This document shows positions 41,054-51,719 of a stretch of DNA of 64,000 bases, one piece after another. The DNA is from Rhododendron vialii (Eukaryota; Streptophyta; Magnoliopsida; Ericales; Ericaceae). Location of the stretch: assembly GCF_030253575.1 (NCBI RefSeq), contig NC_080569.1, positions 8,313,501-8,377,500 on the forward strand, in the 5' to 3' direction. Under the pieces are notes generated by a model. It ran no database searches, was not told where the DNA came from, and saw only the letters and a list, made by a program, of their open reading frames with translations. Position numbers and translations under genes: made by a program. Positions within the stretch are counted from its first letter, which is position 1, and each line of letters opens with the position of its first letter.

Positions 41054-41068
41054 ATAGACATAACAACT

Positions 41069-41580
41069 TCCACGATATACACTTGCTTAGAAAAAAAAAA
41101 CTTACACGATATACTACGGAAGTACGGAGTATTGTTTAAACAGATATCCTATAGGTACATAAATTCATGTACATACATTTCGAGCCCCTCGGATTTTACA
41201 AAAATGATTCGAGCCGCTTATTTTGTTCTAAATAGTTTGTTTAAAGTCTTTGTAAAAATCAACTTTTTCACATATCGGTAACAACGTTTACAAAACACCA
41301 AATGTGCTTCAGAATCCAGACCTACATTTCTGAAGTGAAGTTAAATGTTTCGTAAACACTTTTTCCGCTATCCAAAAAAATTAATTTTTTACAAGGACCC
41401 TACACAAATCATTTTAAACAAAATGAGTGGCTCAGATTATTTTTGTAGAACCCGAGACGGGCCCAAAATAGGTATGTACGCGGTATCTGTACACAAATGA
41501 GACAATGCCACCTCCAACCCAATTCACCACAAATCACACTCATCAGCAGAGAGCCTTCAGTTTTTGGACCGAAAAAACTG
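41069..41580. other. Intergenic, no gene seen
   Basis: AT-rich sequence. Two segments (about 41175-41235 and 41390-41445) share inverted GAGCC...TTTTGTTTAAA-like stretches and may be the arms of a degraded MITE. No gene is visible. Confidence 0.4.
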
Positions 41581-41589
41581 ATATAATGG

Positions 41590-41820
41590 AAAAGTTTTTC
41601 AGTACCGGGTGGGCACGGGTCACGTGGTGCAGAGTACGATCTCGGCTATTCAAACGTGTTTTGAACGGTCCAAATTTATTTGGGTAATTTTTTAGTGTAA
41701 AATTATCTAAACACCCCTTAAGCCCAAACAGATCTGGACTGTTCAAAATACGTTTGGACGACCGAGATACTTGCTCGGCATCACGTGGCATGTGCCCATC
41801 CGGCACTGAAAATTTTCTCC
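41590..41820. mobile_element. Mutator-like MITE with perfect 9-bp duplication
   Basis: Termini AAAAGTTTTTCAGTACCGGG and the complement of GAAAATTTTCAGTGCCGG are followed inward by GGGCAC and a CACGTG-containing segment on both sides. The flanking 9-mer ATATAATGG is identical at 41581-41589 and 41821-41829. Inner arms carry GTTTTGAACGGTCC-like sequence in both orientations. It lies about 430 bp upstream of the copper transporter start. Related copy at 33875-34037. Confidence 0.85.
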
Positions 41821-42172
41821 ATATAATGGGGCGTAGTGGGTACCACCTCCAACCCAATTCACCACAAATCACACTCATGAACAGAGAGAGCCTTCCATTT
41901 GTACTACACCACATGCAAACAATGTGTGTAGTACACTTCAAAAAGTAAACTCACTCTCCCATGACCTTGTTTAATTGCACAAGTAAATCCTCTCTCATCA
42001 ATCCTGATGATCGAAGTCCGAATTCCTCAATGGATATATCAACATCAATTCCTACAAACAAACCACTCAAGTACTCCTCCATTCGTTCTTGTGATGTTAC
42101 ACAGACCAAGTTTTTGTGTAGTACAAAATTTGAACCAAAGAAAATGTACTACCATATTACCATACCAAACGT

Positions 42173-42236
42173 TATATACAATTATATATAGACATCTAGA
42201 GAGAGAGAGATAGATAGAGAGAGAGAGAGAGAGAGA
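42173..42236 (+). promoter_or_regulatory. COPT core promoter and GA-rich leader
   Basis: TATA-like motifs at 42173-42179 and 42184-42190 precede a GA/GATA microsatellite (42199-42236) that ends 21 bp before the start codon at 42258. The microsatellite probably lies in the leader. Confidence 0.5.
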
Positions 42237-42257
42237 ATCATATCAGAGAATTTATCA

Positions 42258-42641
42258 ATGATGCACCAGAAAATGATGAATTCCCACATGACATTTACCT
42301 GGGGCAAGAACAGTAAAGAGAGTCTAATCTCCTACTTAATAGACTTGATTTCGGTGTTTCTGCTTTCGTTGCTAGTGGAATGTCTCTCTCACACCCGGTT
42401 CATCAACGCCGTCACAAACGACATCGTCGCCGGGCTCATGCAGACCGTCTTGTACGGAGTCCGGATCGGACTGGCTTACTTGGTGATGCTGTTGGTCATG
42501 TCCTGCAACGTTGGGATATTGCTGGCCGCCGTGGCTGGATTTTCTGCCGGATTCTTGCTATTTGGTAGTCGGGTTTTCCGTACATCGGAGACAATTGGGG
42601 TGTATCAAAAGCCTACAGATCTTCCTCCACTGAATTGCTGA
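42258..42641 (+). CDS. COPT: Copper transporter, COPT/Ctr family
   Basis: High-affinity Cu(I) channel of the Ctr family, normally a trimer in the plasma or an internal membrane. A single exon encodes 127 residues. The short N-terminus is Met/His-rich (MMHQKMMNSHM), then TFTWGKN as in plant COPT1/2/6. Three membrane segments are visible at about 23-42, 66-83 and 85-103. The key metal motif MxxxM is M77-LLV-M81 in the second segment, and the GxxxG helix-packing motif is G94-FSA-G98 in the third. The C-terminus ends in a single Cys127 rather than the CxC of some relatives. The region between the first two segments has ECLSHTRFIN and AGLMQTVLYGVRIGLAYLVM. The protein is slightly shorter than Arabidopsis COPT1 because of its short N-terminus. 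All core residues are present, so it is probably functional. Confidence 0.93.
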   Translation: MMHQKMMNSHMTFTWGKNSKESLISYLIDLISVFLLSLLVECLSHTRFINAVTNDIVAGLMQTVLYGVRIGLAYLVMLLVMSCNVGILLAAVAGFSAGFLLFGSRVFRTSETIGVYQKPTDLPPLNC

Positions 42642-42748
42642 TCAACTGTGTGGAATATGTAGTACTTGGGTTAGGTGTCCGCGGCCGTGGCCTCACCATT
42701 TGCCCAGACTCGAATTATATGGACCGTTCGGGCTATAGGGATTAGAAA

Positions 42749-42960
42749 ATTACTTCCTCCGTCTCATTTTGTTTGTACATTATTCCTTTTGTCTATTTTG
42801 TATTTATTATCTTTCAGTATTTTTTATGATTTCGACAACTTTGTATCATAGAATAAATTGAAATCTATCAAATAAGATCTATATTGCATATTTTTCAGAT
42901 CATTCACGGCATGTAAAAATTGAAAAATAAACGCTCCATTATTCTCTTATAACCCCTTAT
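42749..42960. mobile_element. Stowaway-like MITE, one end evident
   Basis: CTTCCTCCGTCTCATTTTG at about 42752 is the CTCCCTCCGTCCC-type end of plant Stowaway elements. The interior (TCTATCAAATAAGATCTATA) matches that class, but the opposite end is not recognisable. Confidence 0.5.
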
Positions 42961-43099
42961 TCGGCCCAACAAACCGCTTCATTCGATAATTACGGATGTC
43001 CAATTAAAATTAGGACAAAGTTTCATTTAGACCAGCCCGACACAAGAATTAATAGAACATGCAAAAGGGGCTTGGAGAGAGAGCATGTTGTGCCTCTTA

Positions 43100-43473
43100 G
43101 GGCATGTACACCAGTATCGGTATTGGGATGCTTTGAGGTAAAATAAAGATTAAAGAGCTAAAGCTTAGAAAGGAGGCTGTAGCAGAGTAGCTACTATGTA
43201 GGAAAAATACATTTGGCTCCCATGGATCAGCAAACATACCGAGGAATTATTCATCATCAATCCATTAAATTATTATTCTTCCTCTCTCTCCTCCCTACCA
43301 CTCCCTCTTCTCTCTCTACTCCTCTCTCAGTCTCTCTCTATTTTACAGTATATTTTATAAGGATAAAGAGGTATAATAGAAAAGATTTGTATGGGATTAA
43401 GAGAGATTTGAGTAAGTAAAATAAAAAAAGTGGATTATTGAGTAGGTAAAATACCTTTTGCTGGTGTACATGC
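43100..43473. mobile_element. Tourist-like MITE
   Basis: Termini GGGCATGTACACCAGTA and the complement of GCATGTACACCAGCAAAAG are inverted. The 3-bp duplication TTA is at 43097-43099 and 43474-43476. About 374 bp, CT-rich in the middle. The TTA duplication supports PIF/Harbinger. Confidence 0.75.
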
Positions 43474-43476
43474 TTA

Positions 43477-44082
43477 TGAGCTTCATGTTGAGTCTAAAAT
43501 AAGCATAATCAGAACAGTACTCCTCCTATTTTTAAATATGGAGCCCGACAAGTGGAGCATGCTTGTAATTAAAATCAAGCCAATCCAACATCGGTAACCA
43601 CATGATCTGGAAAAATCATACTGCCATTCGCTTTTGCGAGAATAATTTACTTCGAACAATTTGGCTATTGATGTTTGTTCAACTTGATTTTTTACAGAGA
43701 GAGAATCTTCTCGTGCATAAGCGCTGCGGGGTCAAAATTTCTGGCCTAGGATGGAGCCCATCTTGAAGTCACAGCAGGCCTCCATGTCCGAAGCCCATCT
43801 AACCATTCAAGTCTCGACCATTTAACACATTTCGATCTGGGCTTAGGATGGAGCCCATTGGGCCAATCATGGACGCATTGTAACCTTAATCCAAGGGGCG
43901 AAAACCCAAGCCCGTGTAACGACTGACTACATTGGGCCGTCCGTCAAGACGTTAATATCTTGAAAGTGAGTAGGTATATGTGTTTGTGCGTAGCTGTAGC
44001 ATTCTTGTAAATTTTTAAGGTCTAGAGTTTAGAGCAATTGAACATATAAATGTATATACAGTACCACATGGGTTTAATTTAA
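43477..44082. other. Intergenic, no gene seen
   Basis: Contains TAGGATGGAGCCCAT twice (about 43747 and 43846), a small local duplication. No coding sequence is recognised. Confidence 0.4.
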
Positions 44083-44316
44083 CATAAGAACCTCTCTCTC
44101 TTTTTCTTGCTTATCGAGGGTGTCCAAAATGTTTTGCCTCGATTAATCCCTCGGGCACATACAGTCCCCTTCGAGGGTGTACCAAGGTAACTACCGGGCC
44201 TAAGCTCGGGGGTAACCTCAAGGGGATGAGTTATGGAATTCACCATAGGTCCATCCCTTGAGATTCGAATCTTAGATCTTATCGTTGGATTTGGACCGCC
44301 CTTCATATAAAAAGTC
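44083..44316 (-). mobile_element. tRNA-like SINE, family A, copy 1
   Basis: Read on the minus strand, a B-box-like AGATTCGAATCTC lies near the 5' side and the element ends TCGAGGCAAAACATTTTGG, then CACCCTCGATAAGC and an A-rich tail. It is flanked by TTAATTTAA (44074-44082 and 44317-44325). A second copy at 56794-57215 shares the same order of blocks. SINE identity is inferred from B-box, tail and duplication; the AT-rich duplication is only moderate support. Confidence 0.6.
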
Positions 44317-44981
44317 TTAATTTAATTGGGAAAAACTTTTAATATGACAACTTTGTATGAATAATACTTTTAACAACAATTTTCGATACAATGAATTTTT
44401 TTAATGACTAAAGGCTCTTTTGTGGGAGGGGACAAACATATGATAACCTTTTTTAATTAATTAATTAATTTTTTACTCTAACAGATATACAATACAAATT
44501 AAAAAACTCGAGGTGTTTGCCATTTACCAATACCAATTCCTTTAATATTTATTTTTTTCTTCCGTTTCATAGGTTGATTATGGACTGCCAATTTTTCAAC
44601 TTGGGTTTGTGAAAGTCATGTATCATGAGGGAATGTGAAGAAAATGGATAAAGTACACCTTCCAAAAAGGATTAACATCAAAGGCAATTACGTGATTGTT
44701 TGTTTGTTTATTTTTTGAAAAATCTGAATGTAATTTTTTATATATATACTGTAGATGTCTAGCCTACGCCTCGTAAGGGAATGGGAAAGGGATATCATTA
44801 AGCAGTATACGGGTGGGGCAAGTCTACTAGTGTTAACCACCGCACTAAGTACCAGGGACGGATCTAGGAATATATTCTAGTGGGGGCACCTATTAATCAT
44901 AACAGCGAAAGTTTATTTTTTTAGTCAACCACATTAAGATCATACAAAATTAAGGCATGTATTACTAACTATAAAAATTTA

Positions 44982-46423
44982 GGGAAAAAAACTGTAATAG
45001 TCCTTGTAATTAAGTGCTCGTGTCAATTTGGTCCCTGTAGTTATAATTGGCTCGATTTACACTCTGTACTTTCCATTTTGTTTCAATTCGGTCCAATTAC
45101 TAACTTCCGTTAGTCCTCCGTTAGTCATTTAAATAGCAAAATCATATGGCCTCCTTTTTTGGGGTTAAAACAGAGCTGTTCGGCTAAATAAGCAAACTTC
45201 CTTATTGTTTGTCTTTATTCAAATTTTTTAGTATTTGTTAGTTTTTCGTTAATTTTTTTTAGAGGTTATTGCATCGTCATGACGAGAAGAATTTAAAAAG
45301 TAAAAAATTATTATCGAAATTCATTTTTTTTTAATAAAGACGAAAAAATTGGCTTAGGTTTATTTTTCAATATTACTAGTCATGAATCAATGCATGGGTC
45401 AAGTGTAGGAAAATAAATGGAATGACAAGGCACTATTTTTTATAACCATTTGGACTGTTAAGTTAGGTTTATTGTAACCTATCTGAGTGGTTTGTTATGT
45501 CTATGTATTAGGTTATGACATGGTAAATTTGGAACTGAGTTTATATAATATTCTGACTTTTGGACATGGTTATTTATCATGTTGTGACTTTTGGATCTAT
45601 ATCATGTTGTGACTTTTGGATATAGTTCTATATGCAGTTTCAGTACTATGCAGAATAATAAGGCATCTCAGTATTTGTCCACAAGTTGAACATGTAGACA
45701 ATATCAGTGGTTATGATGCCTTATGGCTGATCATGAAAATGCTAAATTCGAAGGCCACTTTTCGTAGAAAATTATAACCCAATTTCTTCCCAAGTGCCTC
45801 CTTATCAATGGAGAATGAAAGAATGAGCTGTGTTTTGGTTCAGAGGTATATTATGGCAAGAGGAGAATGAGTAACCCTATTCAGCTAAATAAGCCAACTT
45901 GCTTATTTTTTTGTCCTTATTCAAATTTTTTTCGTATTTGTTAGTTTTTCGTCATTTTTTTGAAAATTATTGCATCGTCATAACAAGAGGAATTTAAAAA
46001 GTAAAAAATTAAGATCGAAACTTAATTTTTTTGAATAAAGACAAAAATAAGCCAATTTTTTCGTCTTTATTCAAAAAAAATTGGATTTCGATCATAATTT
46101 TTTACTTTTTAGATTTCTCTCGTCATGACGATGCAATAACCCCAAAAAAATTGACAAAAAACTAACAAATACGAAAAAAAATTCAATAAGGATAAAAAAA
46201 TAAGCCAGTTGGCTTATTTAGCCGAACGAGTCTATTTTAACCCCAAAAAAGGGGGCCATATGATTTTGTTGTTTAAAGGACTAACGGCGGACTAACGGAA
46301 GTAAGTAATTAGACCAAATTGAAACAAAATGAAAAGTACAGAGTATAAATCGAGCCAATTACAACTACAGGGATCAAATTGACACAAATACTTAACTACA
46401 GGGACTATTTCAATTTTTTTCCC
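44982..46423. mobile_element. Mutator-like foldback element with captured-looking centre
   Basis: Inverted arms (44982-45357 and 46060-46423) begin GGGAAAAAAACTGTAATAG and are flanked by a perfect 9-bp duplication AAAAATTTA (44973-44981 and 46424-46432). Both arms contain the TTCGGCTAAATAAGC module shared with other elements here. The centre, 45358-45884, is unique and not inverted; a complete inner hairpin of the shared module follows at 45885-46235. No transposase is visible, so it is non-autonomous. Confidence 0.85.
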
Positions 46424-46734
46424 AAAAATTTATAACGCGTATTTAAGTTAAATTAGGTAAAAATGAGCACAAAATCCTATACAAATTTTTTAAAGTATGT
46501 TATAAATGAACATCGACAAGTTTTAGAATAATCAAGCTAATTTTGTTAATGACTTTATTTTAAAATATTTCTCCCAGATGATTAAAAATAAAGAGAATCA
46601 AGAAAGAATTAGCTCCAAATAGACAAACAATTCGCAAAGCAACAAATATAAATGCATTATATGATGAAATTCATACGTAAAACTAATTCTATATGTTCAT
46701 TTTTCGAGATATAGACATGATTGTCAAATCCAGA

Positions 46735-46790
46735 ACACAAGAAGACCATCTAGTCGATCTTCGCAAAGTCTTCGACCGCCTCCGGAGTAA
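46735..46790 (+). mobile_element. Ty3/gypsy-like reverse transcriptase fossil fragment
   Basis: A short stretch translates to TQEDHLVDLRKVFDRLR, which resembles the HLxHLRKVFxxLR block of plant Ty3/gypsy reverse transcriptases. It lies inside the hAT-like element, outside the foldback. The similarity is short and no other retroelement part was recognised nearby, so it is an isolated broken fossil of uncertain age. Confidence 0.4.
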
Positions 46791-47157
46791 AGGATCGTCA
46801 ACAACTACGACTAGAAGGAGTCTTCTGCGAAAGCACAGTATGCAGGCTCCTCTCTTACTTCCACCTTGATCCGATGGATGTCTCTTATTTCTTCTGAAAT
46901 TCGGACCTATGCAAGTGTGTATGTTTATATATTAGTATACTTTCATAATTATGCTAATTTCTACAAAAATATAAAAAAATTATTTTAATTTCGAGTGGGA
47001 TCGGAGCACGCGTTCGAGTGGGGACACGTGCCCCCGTGTAAATCCGTCCCTGCTAATAAGTGCTCGAGCTCTTGGCAAGAATCAAACTCTCATCTTTTAT
47101 GTCGAAGAGATGAGAAAGTGTCATTGGGCTACAAACCCGTGGGCAATCTGAATGTAA

Positions 47158-47967
47158 ATTAGGCTGCTTTATCGATGCTGATTAATTATGTAGTACCATT
47201 TGTCTACTACTACTTACTCCCTCTATCCCATAATATTTGTCCGGTCCGCAAAACGAAGACTATAAAATAATGTATTTCTTTCAAGAAAAAATTCAAATTT
47301 TTTTATAAGTTAAAAGAACTCGTCAAGATTTAGTAAATTAATTAACCAATTGAGTTATGTTGCATTTGTCGTACGCGAAGTGATCGAGCCGTGAGTCGAG
47401 ACGATAGATACTGCACCACTAGAGTACTATTGGCTTAGCTAGTGTATATTTTACCTAATCTCTCTCAACTTAGAAGTAACGAGTTACATTTTCTCTGTGT
47501 CTGAGTGTCTTCATCAAAATGACAAAGGATGATTTATTGAAAGCTTGTAAGCTAGAATATATTAATGACGTACAAGAGCAGTCCGTTTGTAGGTCTCAAA
47601 TGTCAAAGAAAACTGCTGATTATCATGATGCGCCAATTCTATTCTATATATACATAGTATAAGTATGTGTGTGAGTGTGAGTGTGTATAAAAAGGTCATC
47701 CCGGCCGTGCCAATTTACAAACCAATTCTCTTCTAACGAAAACCTACCAGCCGCCATTGTTGTTCAATGGCATACGTATAAACCTAAAATCAGCACGCGT
47801 AAGAATTTTTAGACGTATTTTATTATTCTTTTTGGTTTTAGTATCAACTTTTCTGGTTCGAACTGGCTAGCTGCACTTCCTAATTCAAACGGGGCTGGTT
47901 GAAACTAATCTCTTGGATATGTACTCTACTTATACGAAGGTGTCAACTGGGGCTTATAGCTAGCTAG
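47158..47967. other. Intergenic, one Stowaway-like end
   Basis: TTACTCCCTCTATCCCATAA at about 47215 is a Stowaway-type terminus followed by typical interior sequence, but I see no matching far end. No gene is recognised in the rest. Confidence 0.45.
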
Positions 47968-48250
47968 CAAGGTCCGCAAACGAGTTGAGCCGAGTTTTAT
48001 GGTGTTTGAGCTCAGCTAGTTTAGAATTTACCGAGCTCGAGTTCAACTGGACTCTAATCGAGCCCAAATATTTGACCCCGAACTCAAGCTCGATCGATCA
48101 GTATTTGGAAGAACTTGAGCTCGCGGTTCGAGTAATAAATGGTGAGCCTTTATAGATGAGCTGAACTCATACATAAGATACGGGCTTTATCTACACAAGC
48201 TAGAGTTATCTCAAGCTCAGTTCCTTTTGAGTTGGACTCATTTACTGAAC
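47968..48250. mobile_element. Partial copy of the GAGCCGAGC hAT-like family
   Basis: Begins AAGGTCCGCAAACGAGTTGA, similar to the terminus of the element at 38831-39375, and continues with many GAGCTC and CTCGAGTTC motifs. The far end is not found. It is more diverged than the complete copy. Confidence 0.5.
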
Positions 48251-48404
48251 GAACCGAAGACGAACATAAATACGATACTGACACACAGCGTAAATATACG
48301 AATTGTACTACGTTCAAATCCGAGAACCCCAAACTAGACATGTTTAACGAAATTTTGAACAACGGTTGGAGAAGTAATATGACTCTTTCAGCTAAATACA
48401 GATT

Positions 48405-49585
48405 GGGCAAATTTCACTGACCTCCCCTGAGGTTTCTGACACGAACAGAAACCTCCCCTGAGGTTTCTGAAATGACACTGCCCTCCCCTCCTTTACCCGA
48501 CAATACCAAGGGACCCCCCTGCCGTTACCTTTCCGTTAGAAAATGGATGGAAAAGGTGATGTTGTACTATACTACTCTCATCAGACTCTTTACCCCTCTC
48601 ATTTATAAATTATAAAATATAAACATTTCTACACTTTGTGCTCATTTCACTTTGAGATTTTGTCCTTATTTAAAAGGATTCATATTTGTTAATTTTCTGT
48701 CAAACTCTTGTGAATTATTGGTTTGTCTTGATACGAGAAATTGAAAAAAGTAAAAAATTATGACTTTTACCAAATATTTTGAGAAATTCAATATTTTGGG
48801 TAAAAGTAATAAATTTATACTCTTTTGATTCCTCTCGTTGAGACAAACCAATAATCTATAAAAATTTAACGCAAAACTTGCAAATACGAAAAAAATTCAA
48901 ATATGAACAAAAATCAAAAAGTCTAAAAATCCCACAAACAAGCCTGCATGAAAAAATTGAATATGAACAAAAACTAAAAAGCCTAAAAATCCCACAAACA
49001 AACCCACAAATTTTTTTTTTCGTGCGGGCTTGTTTGTGGGGTTTTTTAGGCTTTTTGGTTTTTGTTCATATTTGAATTTTTTTCGTATTTGTTAGTTTTG
49101 CGTTAAATTTTTGTGGATTATTGGTTTGTCTCAACGAGAGGAATCAAAAGAGTATAAATTTATTGCTTTTACCCAAAATATTGAATTTCTCAAAATATTT
49201 GGTAAAAGTCTTAATTTTTTACTTTTTTCAATTCCTCTTATCAAGACGAACCAATAATTCACAAGAGTTTGACAGAAAATTAACAAATATGAATCTTTTT
49301 AAATAAGGACAAAATCTCAAAGTGAAATGAGCGCAAAGTGTAGAAATGTTTGTATTTTATATTTTATAAATGAGAGGGGTTAAGAGTTTGATGAGAGTAG
49401 TATAGGTATTGTAAAAAGTATAGTACAACATCACCTTTTCCATCCATTTTCTAACGGAAAGGTAACGGCAGGGGGGTCCCTTGGTATTGTCGGGTAAAGT
49501 AGGGGAGGGCAATGTTATTTCAGAAACCTCAGGGGAGGTTTCTGTTCGTGTCAGAAACCTCAGGGGAGGTCAGTGAAATTTGCCC
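48405..49585. mobile_element. Mutator-like foldback with nested hairpins
   Basis: A 1181-bp near-perfect palindrome. Arms begin GGGCAAATTTCACTGACCTC, each with CCTCCCCTGAGGTTTCTG twice near its end. Flanking 9-mers ATACAGATT (48396-48404) and ATAAAGATT (49586-49594) differ at one base. Within each arm lies a smaller inverted pair of the shared TTGTCTTTATTCAA-type module (about 48655-48910 and 49070-49315), so the element is hairpins within a hairpin. The mirrored frames at 48666-48851 and 49121-49306 encode almost the same peptide only because of the palindrome. Confidence 0.9.
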
Positions 49586-49594
49586 ATAAAGATT

Positions 49595-50589
49595 TTATGT
49601 AAAAAATGTGGGAAATCACGAATCTTCGGATGTGTGTCGAAAAAACTGTTGAGAAATCACGAGTCGTGGGGGAATCAACGGATCGATCCAACGCCGACCC
49701 AGATCTATGAAGAAATTAATCATGAGCTTCAAATCTATTCGACCGTTCAACGTGGACTACCACCACCAGCTACCACTACCGCCTCCGCTCACTGCCGCCA
49801 GCTGCCGCGATAACCTACTGGCGAAAAGTATTCGCGAGAATAGTTAGTTTTTTAAAATTCGGACCATCCAAATCACTTTTAGACGTGCACGATTAAGCAC
49901 CGTAAACTCTATTTACGGGTTGGTCCGTAAAAAAGTTTTTCGCATTGAAAAATTCCCATAGTAAACATTTTTTTGAGAAATCAATCTAAAACAGGGATTA
50001 GTTTGCTGAACAACTTTTATGACTTTGATACATATGGTAATGTTGACTGTAATTATTTTTTTATTTTGACAAGCTAACATGACGTATCAGTATGACACGG
50101 ATCAAAAATTACACGGCACGATGAATATAAAAGATATACGAATGGTTAAAAGATATATGACACGGGATAATCTTGCCGAGATACGACATAGATGGTGCTA
50201 TGCGGGACCATCCGAGTCGTTCGCTCGGCAATACAATGGTTCAAATTTTATTTCGGTAATGAACGATTTAGATGCTACACGGTGAAAGTAAAATCTGGAC
50301 CGTTGAATTGTCGAACGATTGACTCAGATGGTGCACCACACGCCCTGCACAGCACCATTCCCAGTTTCCATTACGACCCTAATCAATATTGGTGACCTGT
50401 GTACTTATCAATTATCATGCCCTCAATTATTGGTATAGAGCGCTAATCTATCAATCTCGATTTTTTGTTTTCTTCGTTCATTTTATTTCAGGGGTCGAAG
50501 TCATCCTTTTTAATGCGTGAAGAATGTCAACAATTAGGTGTCAACTGCAAGGCTACACTTCATTATTCTAGAGATAGAAAAAAATCTTT
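49595..50589. other. Intergenic with MITE fragment, no gene supported
   Basis: A GC-richer segment at 49680-49815 gives a frame with PTPTQIYEEINHELQIYS but has no recognised domain or partner exons. 49840-49960 resembles an arm of the Mutator-like MITEs (AATTCGGACCATCCAAATCA). Nothing else is recognised. Confidence 0.4.
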
Positions 50590-50599
50590 TTAAATGGTT

Positions 50600-50815
50600 G
50601 AGCCGTGAATAATTGTTTACGGAGCTAATTACGATCGTTCAAAAGTGTTTTGGATGGTTCGGATGTTAATGAAATTTTTTTTCAAGGGAAGAGTTAAATC
50701 TTTTCAGGAATTTTTTTTATTAAAATCCGGACCGTCTAGAACACATTTGAACGATCGCAATCGATTTCTGCTGTAAAAATTTGAACACAACAGAACCGTG
50801 AATAAGTTTCTAGTG
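50600..50815. mobile_element. Candidate Mutator-like MITE
   Basis: Inverted arms share CGATCGTTCAAAWGTGTT and GGACGGTCCGGAT-type sequence. Outer ends carry GTGAATAATT and its inverted counterpart. No clear target duplication. The same arm motif occurs in the MITEs at 14530, 33875 and 41590. Confidence 0.55.
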
Positions 50816-51149
50816 TAAATGAGTGCTAGAAGCCTAGTGTGTGTGTGCGCGTGTATATAAAGTAGAGTTTGAGCATTAGATCTTGACCATGCATCCTATT
50901 GGATTGGGATACTCTAACGTGCTCTCTTAATAATCCTGCATTTCCGGACGTGAACTGTTTGATTAATTCACGGCACTTGCATTATTCCTGAGTTTCCAAC
51001 ACATTATTTTAGTTTTTCAGATTAAAAAAAAACCCCGCATTATTAGTTTTAGGAGTTTCTAGCTAGTGCAAAGTTGACCAGAATTGTTTTTTTTTTATGT
51101 TGTGTTTGTCCGTTTGCGTGTGTCAGTGTGTGGTGTGAGGATGGTACCA

Positions 51150-51719
51150 ACTTGGGAAAAAAATAATTTTTTTACAAAAAATAATTTTAAAAAACTGTAA
51201 CTTTCAGATTTTTTTTTTCTGTTTTTTCAGAAACTTTTTTTTTTACAAAAAATAATTTTTTTTAAAATTTTGAAACTACAAGTAAGTAAAGTGTGTTTTT
51301 CAAAAAACTGTTTTTGAAATTTCAAAAATCTTTTATAGAAAACTGTTTTTTACACAAAATCTGTTTTTAAAAAAATGTATTTATAGTTTTTAAAATTTCA
51401 AAACTATTTGTGTAAATATAATTCTTTCAAAATTGTATTTACAGTTTTTAAATGAACAAAGTGTGTGTTTTTTGAAAAATTATTTTTTGTGAATTATTTC
51501 TAACATAAACTGTTTTTTTTTCCTTCAAAAACAGTTTTTTCAAAAAATATGCGTGAAATGAAGGGAAAAAGTCTGGAGGGCCCATTGATTTTGATTATGG
51601 ACAAAAAATAACTAATGTGGGATTTGACATTGCTAACTTTAGTAACCTCTAAATGGATAATCAAAATCTGATGTGGCATGTTTTAATTATTCACATTTGC
51701 TTATTCCACTGCCGATGCT
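51150..51719. mobile_element. Tourist-like MITE of the GAGCATC family, left end unclear
   Basis: The right end, reverse-complemented, reads GAGCATCGGCAGTGGAATAA and is followed by TAA. The interior is a long A/T-rich run of AAAACTGTTTTTT-type units. The layout matches the better-preserved element at 63051-63599. The left terminus is not resolved. Confidence 0.5.

Larger units (their letters stand above)
44853..47052. mobile_element. hAT-like non-autonomous element inside the SINE
   Basis: Ends are CAGGGACGGATCTAGG and the complement of CAGGGACGGATTTACACGG, both followed inward by GGGGGCAC or CGGGGGCACG. This CAGGGRCGGA end is typical of plant hAT-like elements. The flanking 8-mers CTAAGTAC and CTAATAAG agree only partly, so the duplication has decayed or the ends shifted. 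It is interrupted by the foldback at 44982-46423; without it the element is about 750 bp. Confidence 0.65.
44734..47144 (-). mobile_element. tRNA-like SINE, family B, split by a 2.2-kb insertion
   Basis: Minus strand: the head (47144 to about 47060) contains TTGTAGCCCAATGACAC, resembling an A box, and GAGAGTTTGATTCTTGCC, resembling a B box. The tail (about 44852 to 44734) ends CCTTACGAGGCGTAGGC and a TATATATAAAAAA run. A 13-bp duplication AATCTGAATGTAA flanks both sides (44721-44733 and 47145-47157). Without the inserted hAT-like element the SINE is about 210 bp. Confidence 0.78.

Noticed and set aside
48666-49306. Two frames with nearly identical peptides starting MVCLNERNQKS on opposite strands
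   Set aside because: They are mirror images produced by the palindromic foldback, in AT-rich non-coding arms.
49580-49813. Frame containing PTPTQIYEEINHELQIYS
   Set aside because: Composition is protein-like in part, but it starts at the edge of a foldback element and matches no family I know.
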